Below the pieces are notes generated by a model that worked only from the letters and a program-made list of their open reading frames with translations, was not told the DNA's origin and did not search any database. A program made the translations under genes and the position numbers. From a virus, in the IMG/VR virus record IMGVR_UViG_3300034073_000825, positions 1-42,527 of that record: DNA of 42,527 nucleotides; one strand, given 5' to 3'. Each line of letters begins with the position of its first letter. Within the stretch, counting starts at the first letter, position 1. This document shows, one piece after another, positions 30,178-37,370 of this stretch.

Positions 30178-30875
30178 GAACGAACTTCGACAATTATCGT
30201 TTTCGGTGTTCATCGCTTGGTAAGTTGATGACCAACCCGCAAAAGAAAACGGAAACGCTTTCGCAGACAACCAAAAGCTACCTACTTGAAATCTTCAACG
30301 AGGAAATCTTCAACAAGTCCAACGAAATAGTTTCAAAGTACTTGGACAAGGGCATACAGGTCGAAGAGGACTCTATTCAGCTTTACGAGCGGGTCAAGGG
30401 TACTTTGGTCATTAAGAACGAAGAACGCAAATTCAATGACTTCATTATTGGAACCCCTGATAGTGTCGGGTCGGTTGTCCGTGACTTTAAATCTTCGTGG
30501 AACATCAACACGTTTCCGATGTTTGACACCGAAATACCGAACAAACAGTATTACTGGCAGCTTCAAGGGTATATGGAACTTTGGAACATCGACCATGCAG
30601 AACTGATTTACTGCCTTGTGGACACGCCCGAAATGTTGATTGAGGACGAAAAAAGGCGAACAAGTTGGAAGTTGGGAATGATTGAACTACCAATCGACCT
30701 TGAGGCGGAAATCGACAACAACATGAGATTCCAAACGATACCCGAATACCTACGTGTTAAGGTCTTTAACGTTGAACGGAACAAAGAGGACATCGAACAA
30801 CTCTATTCAAGAATCGCTGATTGCAAGGCGTATCTGAACGGGCTACTTGACAACTTGGCGAATGGTATTTTATAG
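30174..30875 (+). CDS. YqaJ-type recombination exonuclease, 233 aa
   Basis: A PD-(D/E)xK nuclease: the N-terminal RCSSLGKLMT, a middle helix with EEDSIQLYER, IIGTPDSVGS (catalytic Asp), VRDFKSSW (DxK) and YYWQLQGYMELW (the QxxxY helix). It would chew one strand of double-stranded ends and pair with the ERF protein. A DUF1064 nuclease gene overlaps its end. Confidence 0.85.
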   Translation: MRTNFDNYRFRCSSLGKLMTNPQKKTETLSQTTKSYLLEIFNEEIFNKSNEIVSKYLDKGIQVEEDSIQLYERVKGTLVIKNEERKFNDFIIGTPDSVGSVVRDFKSSWNINTFPMFDTEIPNKQYYWQLQGYMELWNIDHAELIYCLVDTPEMLIEDEKRRTSWKLGMIELPIDLEAEIDNNMRFQTIPEYLRVKVFNVERNKEDIEQLYSRIADCKAYLNGLLDNLANGIL

Positions 30876-31197
30876 AAAGTCACCGTCAAAGTTCGGGTCA
30901 ATCAAACAGACCTACAACGGCTACAACTATGATTCAAAGAAAGAGGCCGAATACGCTGCCGAATTGGACTGGAGAATAAAGGCAGGTGAAATAACGGCTT
31001 GGACACGGCAGCACAAGTTGGAACTACGTGTGAACGGTCAATTGATATGCAAGTACTACGTTGACTTTGCCGTTGAACTACCTGATGGAACGATTGAATT
31101 TCACGAGGTCAAGGGTTATGAAACTGACGTTTGGAGAATCAAGTGGAAGCTATCACAGGCGTTATTTCCTGATTCAAAGTTTGTACTTGTCAAGTAG
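30862..31197 (+). CDS. DUF1064 PD-(D/E)xK nuclease, 111 aa
   Basis: YDSKKEAEYAAELDWRIKAG, then YYVDFAVELPDGTIEFHEVK form the E, D and ExK positions of the restriction-enzyme fold seen in DUF1064. Such proteins are thought to act as Holliday-junction or flap nucleases in phage recombination. The start is ATG 30862, inside the exonuclease gene; an upstream TTG at 30847 is less likely. Confidence 0.8.
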   Translation: MVFYRKSPSKFGSIKQTYNGYNYDSKKEAEYAAELDWRIKAGEITAWTRQHKLELRVNGQLICKYYVDFAVELPDGTIEFHEVKGYETDVWRIKWKLSQALFPDSKFVLVK

Positions 31198-31201
31198 GCT
31201 T

Positions 31202-31220
31202 ATTTAGAATCATTCTAAAT
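31202..31220. promoter_or_regulatory. operator O7
   Basis: ATTTAGAATCATTCTAAAT lies 4 bp after the DUF1064 stop and 21 bp upstream of the TTTTGCC promoter at 31242. Confidence 0.85.
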
Positions 31221-31241
31221 TAGAGAAAAACGCTTGTAGAA

Positions 31242-31273
31242 TTTTGCCATGTCAAAAACACGCCATACATTTA
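31242..31273 (+). promoter_or_regulatory. early-type promoter of the helicase operon
   Basis: TTTTGCCATGTCAAAAA at 31242 with TACATTTA at 31266-31273 (offset 24 bp), followed by CACCATCG. It precedes the small genes from 31308 and probably the helicase-methyltransferase gene. Confidence 0.8.
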
Positions 31274-31307
31274 CACCATCGAAAAACAAAACAAAAAACA
31301 CAAAGCC

Positions 31308-31514
31308 ATGAAAACAGAAATGAGAACTCAAGTAACAATCGAAAGCGAACTAAAAAGAAGAATGGATTTGGTTGAAAACCCTGACTTCAGAAAGTCATGT
31401 GTTGAAATAGCCAAGAAACTTGGAATTAGCGCAAAGGACTGGAACGAGAACAAAGGTTTGCTTCTTATGATGTGGGCTAATGAAGTTTGCAGAATAGAGA
31501 ACGGGAATAACTGA
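31308..31514 (+). CDS. hypothetical early protein, 68 aa
   Basis: MKTEMRTQVTIESELKRRMD begins at ATG 31308. A charged helical protein with SCVEIAKKLGISAKDWNENK, which resembles a short HTH (AKKLGIS). First gene behind operator O7. The gene is followed by the 36-base repeat that it shares with 36491. Confidence 0.6.
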   Translation: MKTEMRTQVTIESELKRRMDLVENPDFRKSCVEIAKKLGISAKDWNENKGLLLMMWANEVCRIENGNN

Positions 31515-31522
31515 AATCAAAC

Positions 31523-31558
31523 ACGGGGCGAGGCATCCTACACCTCATCAAAATGAAA
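31523..31558 (+). repeat. 36-base leader repeat, copy 1
   Basis: An exact 36-base match to 36491-36526. It starts ACGGGGCGAGGCATCC, contains GAGG/CCTC arms around a 9-base loop, and ends in the first six bases (ATGAAA) of the following gene. In both copies it lies between the first and second gene behind an operator-promoter pair, so it may control translation or processing of the second gene. Confidence 0.85.
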
Positions 31559-31732
31559 CAACCAACACTCGAAGAAGTAATCCAACTGGCGAACGAGAAA
31601 GGCATCAAGCCTAATCACATCGCCAAAGAATTGAAGAAGTCAACTGAAACGGTTTACCGCTATTTCTCAGGACAGGACGTAAGCCACAGAACAGCGACAG
31701 ACATTATAAACTACGTAATAAACAAGAAATGA
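31553..31732 (+). CDS. small helix-turn-helix protein, 59 aa
   Basis: MKQPTLEEVIQLANEKGIKP, then NHIAKELKKSTETVYRYFSG is a clear HTH (IAKELKKSTETVYRY, with the second helix contacting DNA), of the Cro/XRE-like size class. The end is HRTATDIINYVINKK. It is coupled to the next gene by ATGA and expressed from operator O7, so it is a leading candidate for the protein that binds the palindromes. Confidence 0.75.
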   Translation: MKQPTLEEVIQLANEKGIKPNHIAKELKKSTETVYRYFSGQDVSHRTATDIINYVINKK

Positions 31733-31959
31733 AAGACAGCAAGACAATTCCATTGAACGACATAACCGTTGAAGCACACTTTGACATTGATTCAGACGAA
31801 TGCACCATTGACAAAGTAATCTACGCAGGTACGGACGTTACCCGACTGATTGAAGAAATCAACGTTGAATGGTTCAAGGAGCAGGAGGACGAAATCTTTG
31901 CAAACTACGGATATGAACCTGACATTGACGCAATCTATGAACGACTACGTGATAAATAG
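31729..31959 (+). CDS. hypothetical acidic protein, 76 aa
   Basis: MKDSKTIPLNDITVEAHFDI, with SDECTIDKVIYAGTDVTRLI and an acidic helical end (EDEIFANYGYEPDIDAIYER). A beta-then-helix plan. The high acidity recalls DNA-mimic or inhibitor proteins, but this is only composition. Coupled upstream by ATGA. Confidence 0.6.
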   Translation: MKDSKTIPLNDITVEAHFDIDSDECTIDKVIYAGTDVTRLIEEINVEWFKEQEDEIFANYGYEPDIDAIYERLRDK

Positions 31960-32068
31960 CTACCTCGAAGGCCGCGAAGCCCGAATGATAGGCGTTACCG
32001 AATGTCCTTACAGACGCGGTGAACGATGGGTGTGGTGGTGGAAGGGTTGGTTTTCTTTGGTAATGTAA
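31937..32068 (+). CDS. small RMF-like protein, 43 aa
   Basis: MNDYVINSYLEGREARMIGV, then CPYRRGERWVWWWKGWFSL. The pattern G-x-x-A, CPY-x-x-G and W-x-x-GW resembles ribosome modulation factor-like small proteins found in phages. It overlaps the previous gene by 23 bp in another frame. It might act on ribosomes; this is inference from a short motif. Confidence 0.5.
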   Translation: MNDYVINSYLEGREARMIGVTECPYRRGERWVWWWKGWFSLVM

Positions 32069-32089
32069 ACATGAAAAACAAAAACTACA

Positions 32090-34339
32090 ATGGAATATAC
32101 AAAGTTCTTAGAAACTAAGAAGAAGTCATTTATTGAAAGTGGATTCGAGCCTGATTCACTTAACCATAATCTGTTCGACTTTCAAGAATACATAGTGCGA
32201 ACCGCATTGAGGAAAGGTCGGTTTGCCATATTCGCTGACTGTGGACTTGGTAAAACGTTGATGCAGCTTGAATGGGCTAATAAGGTAGTTGAGAACACTG
32301 GAAAGCCAGTTTTGATATTAGCACCTTTGGCCGTGGTTGGTCAAACAATTTCCGAGGGAGTGAAGTTCGGAATCCGCGTGAATAGGATAGCGGGTTCAAT
32401 TACCGAAGCTGGCATCTACGCCACAAATTACGAGCAACTTGAGAATATAGATGCTTCTGTTTTCATAGGTGTCGTATTGGACGAATCCTCAATACTCAAG
32501 AATTTCACTGGCAAATACAAGAACCTGATAATTGACACGTTCAAAAGCACTCCTTACAAATTGGCGTGTACCGCTACGCCTTCACCGAACGACCTTAACG
32601 AAATCGGTAATCACTCCGAGTTCTTAAATGTATTGGATGCGCAGGATATGCGTTCAAAGTGGTTTGTTCGTGACGAGGGAATGAACAATTATAGGCTGAA
32701 AGGACACGCTAAAAAGGACTTCTACGGATGGATTTCATCATGGGCTACTATGCTGACTAAACCTTCAGATATTGGATTCACAAAGGACGGTTACGAATTG
32801 CCATCGCTGAACTACATCGAGCGTGAAATCTCAACAGATTCACGCGAGAATGGAATGTTGTTTAATCAGACGAACGTAAGTGCTACGGATTTCAATAGCG
32901 AGTTGAGGCTTACATTGATACCAAGAATTGAAGCGGTTGTTGACATTGTAAACAACTCAAATGAACCATTCATTGTGTGGGTCAATCAGAATGAGGAGGC
33001 TGACGAAGTCATTAAATTGATTCCAGATGCCGTTGATGTGAGGGGTTCTGAATCTCCTGACATTAAGACCAAAAAGCTACTTGGATTCGCAAATGGTGAC
33101 TTCCGTGTTTTGGTAACAAAAAAGAAGATAGCTCAATTCGGATTGAATTACCAGCATTGCCGCAACCAAGTATTTGCCGCGCTTGATTTTAGCTTCGAGG
33201 GTTTATATCAGGCAATAAGACGCTCGTACAGATTTGGGCAGAAAGAAACAGTTAACATTTACCTTATTACAACAGACACAATGGAGAACGTAGTAAAATC
33301 AATTGAAAAGAAACAACGCCAGTTTGAAGAAATGCAATCTGAAATGAACAGATACATAAATGGCGATTCATTTGGACTTCTTAACTCTTACGAGTTCCAA
33401 GAGGTTCGCAATGAAAATTACTGGCTAATGAAGGGAGACAGCTGCATTGAGATTTCGCGCATACCTGACAATTCAGTTGACCTGATAGTATTCTCACCGC
33501 CTTTCTCATCATTGTTTACTTACTCGAATTACATTCATGACATGGGCAACAATGACAACCACGATGAGTTCTTTAAACAGTACAAATACCTACTTCATGA
33601 ACTTTACAGGATATTGAAGAACGGACGTTTGATGTGTTGCCATACGAAAGACTTGGCTGTGTACAAAAACTCAAGCGGTTACACTGGTCTTTACGATTTT
33701 ACTGGCGACCACCATAAAGCAGTTGAAAATGTGGGTTTCAAGTATCATTCAAAGATTAACATTTGGACAGACCCCGTTCTTGAAATGCAGAGGACTAAAA
33801 CCCAGAGGCTACTTTACAAACAACTGCGTAAGGATTCAAGTTATACGGGTGTCGGATTGCCTGAGTACGTTACGGTGTTCAGAAAATGGGAAGGTGACGA
33901 ATCCGAATGGACACCGATAAACAATAAGAACGCTTCAAACTTTCCTTTGGACACATGGCAGCAATGGGCATCTCCAGTATGGAACGTTTCAAAAGAGGAC
34001 ATTGAACATTTGGCAGAAATTGAATCACAGTATTGCGTTCAATCTTGGATGGACATTAAACGTACTGACGTTCTTAACAATCGAGAGGGAACTGATTTAG
34101 GAGACGAAAAGCACATTGCACCGCTTCAGCTTTCTGTTATACGTAGATGTGTTCAGATGTGGTCGAATGTGGGTGAAACTGTTTTCACTCCTTTCTTGGG
34201 CATAGGCTCAGAGGTTTACGAATCTGTCAAATTGAAGCGTTACGGAATCGGAATAGAGCTGAAGGATAAGTACTTTGAAACTGCCGTTAAGAACGTGAAC
34301 AAGGCGATTGAATCACAATCGCAAATGGCATTGTTTTAA
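32090..34339 (+). CDS. SNF2-like helicase fused to a beta-class DNA methyltransferase, 749 aa
   Basis: The helicase part has Walker A ADCGLGKT (49-56), DESS (131-134, DExx box), CTATPSPND (160-168, motif III) and QAIRRSYRFGQ (374-384, motif VI). The methyltransferase part has SPPF (469-472, motif IV of an N4-cytosine or N6-adenine enzyme) and then FLGIGS (702-707, SAM loop) near the end, i.e. the beta order IV before I. The region between would recognise the target site. Both active sites look intact. It could unwind and methylate phage DNA during replication, protecting it from restriction. Confidence 0.9.
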   Translation: MEYTKFLETKKKSFIESGFEPDSLNHNLFDFQEYIVRTALRKGRFAIFADCGLGKTLMQLEWANKVVENTGKPVLILAPLAVVGQTISEGVKFGIRVNRIAGSITEAGIYATNYEQLENIDASVFIGVVLDESSILKNFTGKYKNLIIDTFKSTPYKLACTATPSPNDLNEIGNHSEFLNVLDAQDMRSKWFVRDEGMNNYRLKGHAKKDFYGWISSWATMLTKPSDIGFTKDGYELPSLNYIEREISTDSRENGMLFNQTNVSATDFNSELRLTLIPRIEAVVDIVNNSNEPFIVWVNQNEEADEVIKLIPDAVDVRGSESPDIKTKKLLGFANGDFRVLVTKKKIAQFGLNYQHCRNQVFAALDFSFEGLYQAIRRSYRFGQKETVNIYLITTDTMENVVKSIEKKQRQFEEMQSEMNRYINGDSFGLLNSYEFQEVRNENYWLMKGDSCIEISRIPDNSVDLIVFSPPFSSLFTYSNYIHDMGNNDNHDEFFKQYKYLLHELYRILKNGRLMCCHTKDLAVYKNSSGYTGLYDFTGDHHKAVENVGFKYHSKINIWTDPVLEMQRTKTQRLLYKQLRKDSSYTGVGLPEYVTVFRKWEGDESEWTPINNKNASNFPLDTWQQWASPVWNVSKEDIEHLAEIESQYCVQSWMDIKRTDVLNNREGTDLGDEKHIAPLQLSVIRRCVQMWSNVGETVFTPFLGIGSEVYESVKLKRYGIGIELKDKYFETAVKNVNKAIESQSQMALF

Positions 34340-34343
34340 TTCG

Positions 34344-34351
34344 TATATTTG
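34344..34351 (+). promoter_or_regulatory. -7 box TATATTTG of the replication genes
   Basis: CGTATATTTG lies 5 bp after the helicase stop, in front of the leader stem and the replication initiator gene. It has the same ten bases as the boxes at 14399 and 37899 and likewise no TTTG -33 box. Confidence 0.6.
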
Positions 34352-34355
34352 TGAT

Positions 34356-34431
34356 GCTAACTCACATTATGAACCTATTAAATCCCATCGTTCAGCATTG
34401 CCATTTAGACCGTTCGGTCGTGTGGGTTAGC
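34356..34431 (+). other. leader stem-loop before the replication initiator
   Basis: GCTAACTCACA (34356-34366) and TGTGGGTTAGC (34421-34431) pair over 11 bp with one G-T, around a 54-base loop that contains ACCGTTCGGT. The arms again carry GCTAAC/GTTAGC as in elements C and G, but without the spacer between core and stem. It starts right behind the -7 box, so it would be the 5' leader of the mRNA. Confidence 0.5.
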
Positions 34432-34460
34432 CTTTGCTGTTCGGTGGGTATTTTATTTCC

Positions 34461-35228
34461 ATGACACGCGATTCATTCATATTTTACCGTAGCTTCTATG
34501 AGGCTATGCAGGAATTGCCAATAGAGGCAAGATGCGCTGTTTACGATGCTATCGCTGCCTATTCCATGAACTTCACAGAACCCGAACTGACGGGACTTTC
34601 AAAGGCCATATTCACGTTGATTAAGCCCCAATTGGATGCGAACAACAAACGATACATGAACGGTTGCAAGGGTGCTGAACACGGTGATAAAGGCGGTAGG
34701 CCACCGATGGAAACCCCGAAAGAAACGGCTAAGAAAACCCCAAAGAAACCCCAAGAAAACCCCAAGCCAACCCCTAATGATAATGATAATGTAAATGATA
34801 ATGTTAATCATAAGGATAAATTAATTACTTGGATTGACACCCACGCTGCGCGTGTGAACAAAATGAAAGAACCATTGACGAATGATGAGGCTGCTAAACT
34901 TCGTTCCGAGTTCGACAAGGACTATCTGAAAGAACAGTTTGAAGCGATGCACAATTACGAACCGCTGATTAAGAAGAACGTAAGCACCTACAAGACATTC
35001 AGAAGCTGGGCGCGGAGAAACGGTCATTACAAGACTTGGCTCAAGAACAAGCCGACAGTTGAAACAGACGATGAAAGGGATGCTCGTATCTTCATGGAAA
35101 CGATGAAAGAGTACAACATACATAAAACACTACACGGAGAGGAATCCGCGAACGCTAAGTACTTTGAAAACGGTAACTTAATCTTAAACCATGTACGACC
35201 TAATAACAACAATAAGCGACTTGCCTAA
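34461..35228 (+). CDS. replication initiator-like protein, 255 aa
   Basis: MTRDSFIFYRSFYEAMQELP and IEARCAVYDAIAAYSMNFTE match the DUF6291-type N-terminal domain of phage replication proteins in Bacteroidota. A Lys/Pro/Asn linker (about residues 84-120) is encoded by a repeat-rich DNA stretch that looks like an origin. The C-terminal half is helical (YKTFRSWARRNGHYKTWLKN), as in DnaD/O-like initiators. The ATG at 34461 is preferred over a TTG-type start at 34434. It likely recruits the helicase to the origin. Confidence 0.7.
   Translation: MTRDSFIFYRSFYEAMQELPIEARCAVYDAIAAYSMNFTEPELTGLSKAIFTLIKPQLDANNKRYMNGCKGAEHGDKGGRPPMETPKETAKKTPKKPQENPKPTPNDNDNVNDNVNHKDKLITWIDTHAARVNKMKEPLTNDEAAKLRSEFDKDYLKEQFEAMHNYEPLIKKNVSTYKTFRSWARRNGHYKTWLKNKPTVETDDERDARIFMETMKEYNIHKTLHGEESANAKYFENGNLILNHVRPNNNNKRLA
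34711..34827. other. candidate replication origin: iterons plus AT-rich segment
   Basis: Five AACCCC repeats begin their CCCC at 34714, 34738, 34749, 34760 and 34771. The last four are exactly 11 bp apart, i.e. on one face of the helix. From 34775 to 34827 follows an almost GC-free stretch with repeated AATGAT units, suited to strand opening. Iterons plus AT-rich DNA inside the initiator gene is the lambda O layout. A low-complexity linker alone could also give such repeats. Confidence 0.55.
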
Positions 35229-35772
35229 GTTAGTCGGATGCCACGATTTCCCGAACAGTCCACAGGGTATGCAGCTGATTAAGATGATTTCAGACTTCAT
35301 CAACGAGGAGTACAAGTACAATGGCAAACAAGTAACCGAGGCTTTCAAAATGGCGGTGAAACGGGAGCTGTACTTGGACGGTAAAAGGGTAGACCCTTCC
35401 ACGTTCGGGCAACATCTTAGCGTTAACGTAGTGGGGCAGGTTCTGACTGCTTACAAAGAGCATTTGAGAGGCGTAAGGGTAAAAGCGGTTTACAACCCCA
35501 ACCAGTTACCTGCTTATGAATCAAAGCCGATAACGCCACAGGATGCACACGAAATGATTTTGAAGTGGGTCAAAGAAGAGGGCGAACTTCCAATGAACGC
35601 ACCTTACAAGCTAGCCTATAAACACCTGCTATCACTCGGAAAGGTCAAGGACGTAAGCGGTGAACAACCAACAACGAGAAGAACACGGTTTTTGAACAAA
35701 CCAACGGAAAGCATAATCAGCCCCGAAAGACGCGAAGCAGAACAATGGTACACTAAAAACGCAATGCAATGA
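35191..35772 (+). CDS. hypothetical replication-region protein, 193 aa
   Basis: MYDLITTISDLPKLVGCHDF begins inside the initiator gene (38-bp overlap). The protein is helical and basic, with YNGKQVTEAFKMAVKRELYL and FGQHLSVNVVGQVLTAYKEH, and a Lys/Arg-rich tail. Its place after the initiator suggests a helicase loader-like partner, but no ATPase motif is visible. Confidence 0.6.
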   Translation: MYDLITTISDLPKLVGCHDFPNSPQGMQLIKMISDFINEEYKYNGKQVTEAFKMAVKRELYLDGKRVDPSTFGQHLSVNVVGQVLTAYKEHLRGVRVKAVYNPNQLPAYESKPITPQDAHEMILKWVKEEGELPMNAPYKLAYKHLLSLGKVKDVSGEQPTTRRTRFLNKPTESIISPERREAEQWYTKNAMQ

Positions 35773-36218
35773 AACAGTCAGACTACACCACAATAGAGGT
35801 AAAATTCGCGAACTATGAATTGATTGAACTGCAATGGTTGGCTGCCAAGACACAAAAGGACGTTGATACGATCATACGCACGGCTGTAAGGCAAAGCATG
35901 ACAAGCGAACACCGTGACGAAATATCGTTAAGCCTTAACAACACGATTGAAAACGTGATGTACGCCTGTATGAGAACGTACAACGTAAGCCGTGAGCAAT
36001 TGACTGCGCGAGTTAGGTTTAAAGAATTTGTAGAGCCACGACACATGATGTATTACATATTACGCACCCGTTATCATTTGAAGTACGAGTACATGGGAAA
36101 GAAGTTTGGCTATAATTGCGCAACAATAATACAAGCTGTAAAGAAAATAGATGGGTACATAAAGGCTTACACGTTAGTTAGGTACAATTATGAAACCGCG
36201 ATTGCTTATTTAGAATGA
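35769..36218 (+). CDS. DnaA domain IV-like DNA-binding protein, 149 aa
   Basis: The C-terminal half reads YNVSREQLTARVRFKEFVEP, then RHMMYYILRTRYHLKYEYMG, KKFGYN, and ATIIQAVKKIDGYI. This follows the order of DnaA domain IV: the basic loop, the long helix, and the HTH with the (H/N)-x-T-(V/I)-I-x-A-V-K-K-I signature. There is no ATPase domain. It would bind DnaA-box-like DNA at the origin or at promoters. Its end overlaps operator O8. Confidence 0.75.
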   Translation: MKQSDYTTIEVKFANYELIELQWLAAKTQKDVDTIIRTAVRQSMTSEHRDEISLSLNNTIENVMYACMRTYNVSREQLTARVRFKEFVEPRHMMYYILRTRYHLKYEYMGKKFGYNCATIIQAVKKIDGYIKAYTLVRYNYETAIAYLE

Positions 36219-36226
36219 TTCTAAAT
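36208..36226. promoter_or_regulatory. operator O8
   Basis: ATTTAGAATGATTCTAAAT overlaps the stop codon of the DnaA-like gene. It is only 10 bp upstream of the promoter at 36237, where O2, O6 and O7 are at 21 bp; the difference of 11 bp is one helical turn. Confidence 0.85.
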
Positions 36227-36236
36227 TACGGTGAAA

Positions 36237-36268
36237 TTTTGCCATGTCAAAAATGTGATGTATGTTTG
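36237..36268 (+). promoter_or_regulatory. early-type promoter of the small-gene operon
   Basis: TTTTGCCATGTCAAAAA at 36237, with TATGTTTG at 36261-36268 (offset 24 bp) and ACCCAT after it. It drives the small genes from 36310 to 37875. Confidence 0.85.
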
Positions 36269-36309
36269 ACCCATAATTAACGGGGTAACACACTAAAAGC
36301 ATAGAAAAC

Positions 36310-36477
36310 ATGACAACTTTAACAATCACAGTAAACGGAAACAAAGCGGGAGAGCAAATATTTTTCATCCTTAATGTAGCTAAATCAAACTTCTTAAATG
36401 TAGTTGATATGACGTTTGAAACAGTAGAAGATGTTTTAAGAGGAGAAAAAGAAGGACAATACGAAATATCAAAATAA
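36310..36477 (+). CDS. hypothetical early protein, 55 aa
   Basis: MTTLTITVNGNKAGEQIFFI begins at ATG 36310, 41 bp behind the -7 box. A small beta-alpha-beta protein with SNFLNVVDMTFETVEDVLRG in the second half. It is the first gene behind operator O8 and is followed by the second copy of the 36-base repeat. Confidence 0.6.
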   Translation: MTTLTITVNGNKAGEQIFFILNVAKSNFLNVVDMTFETVEDVLRGEKEGQYEISK

Positions 36478-36490
36478 TAAACTGGAAAAA

Positions 36491-36526
36491 ACGGGGCGAG
36501 GCATCCTACACCTCATCAAAATGAAA
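36491..36526 (+). repeat. 36-base leader repeat, copy 2
   Basis: Identical to 31523-31558. It ends in the first six bases of the gene at 36521. The flanking sequences of the two copies are unrelated, so the identity is local and probably maintained by function or recent copying. Confidence 0.85.
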
Positions 36527-36712
36527 TACGCCTACGCCTACGTTCTAACCTGTGTCGTTTATCCTTTGTGGTTGATGGCAACTTGGCAAGAACCTAAGAA
36601 AGAAGAACCGAAGTACGTGCCTGAGTACGTTTGTGATTGCGGGGCGCGTGACTTGAAGAGATGGAACGACCCTGAGAGACTTACATTGATAACGATAAAC
36701 GGAACGTTATGA
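36521..36712 (+). CDS. small membrane-anchored protein, 63 aa
   Basis: MKYAYAYVLTCVVYPLWLMA is a signal-anchor-like hydrophobic helix, followed by a Lys/Glu/Pro stretch and CDCGARDLKRWNDPERL. It may sit in the inner membrane with the charged part in the cytoplasm. It starts within the end of the repeat at 36491 and ends in an ATGA overlap. Function unknown. Confidence 0.55.
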   Translation: MKYAYAYVLTCVVYPLWLMATWQEPKKEEPKYVPEYVCDCGARDLKRWNDPERLTLITINGTL

Positions 36713-37044
36713 CACTGACAGGAAAAGCAAAAGAATTGTTTAGGCAGTACTACGATAAGCTGCCACCTCACACACCTAATCACGTGCCTTACGCTACGTT
36801 TATGGGGCTAAACCCATCATTCAAGTGGGGAGTCTATCAGGAGTTCGCTGATTCGAGGAAGATTCTGATTAGTGTTGACGCAATAGACGATTGGACTTCA
36901 TGGGCATATCAAATACACATGGAAGATTGTTTAGCACCGTTCTTCTTGGCTTACAGTTCAGTTGATGATGGTTTTGAATTTGAAACCCGTGAACAAGCTC
37001 GCGAATCAGCGATTAAGAAACTTGATGAACTACTGAACCAATGA
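36709..37044 (+). CDS. hypothetical early protein, 111 aa
   Basis: MTLTGKAKELFRQYYDKLPP, then FMGLNPSFKWGVYQEFADSR and a helical end with QARESAIKKLDELLNQ. Alternating strands in the middle suggest an alpha/beta fold. Coupled to both neighbours by 4-bp overlaps, as usual for early small-gene strings. No family is recognised. Confidence 0.6.
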   Translation: MTLTGKAKELFRQYYDKLPPHTPNHVPYATFMGLNPSFKWGVYQEFADSRKILISVDAIDDWTSWAYQIHMEDCLAPFFLAYSSVDDGFEFETREQARESAIKKLDELLNQ

Positions 37045-37370
37045 GACCAACCCTACACGAATACCTACACGAACAATTCAACAAGCCGTTGAAGATGTCC
37101 GAGACTGTTTCAATGAAGTTCAAACGGTGCTATGACTACGGTGAACTGACTGGAAGAAAGCCGAAGATTGAGGACTTCATCGGGGAAAATGCTATCTTCA
37201 AAGGTGAGTGGGATATTGTTAAAAATGGTTATGATTACACTGTGTTGGAAAATGAATCATGTTTAATATGGTTTTGGAATAGCGGAAAAATTGAAGTGTT
37301 TGGAAAGACTATTGAACGAATCGAAGACCTACCCATCGAAATCGAATTTAAGGACGAGATATGTGGATAG
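37041..37370 (+). CDS. hypothetical early protein, 109 aa
   Basis: MRPTLHEYLHEQFNKPLKMS starts at the ATGA overlap. A basic helical N-terminus, then a beta-rich half (DIVKNGYDYTVLENESCLIW) and an acidic end. No known motif. A 30-residue gene overlaps its last 10 bp. Confidence 0.6.
   Translation: MRPTLHEYLHEQFNKPLKMSETVSMKFKRCYDYGELTGRKPKIEDFIGENAIFKGEWDIVKNGYDYTVLENESCLIWFWNSGKIEVFGKTIERIEDLPIEIEFKDEICG

Noticed and set aside
34405-34421. Operator-like ATTTAGACCGTTCGGT in the leader at 34.4 kb
   Set aside because: The left arm and centre match O5, but the right arm is absent; the bases form a different small palindrome.
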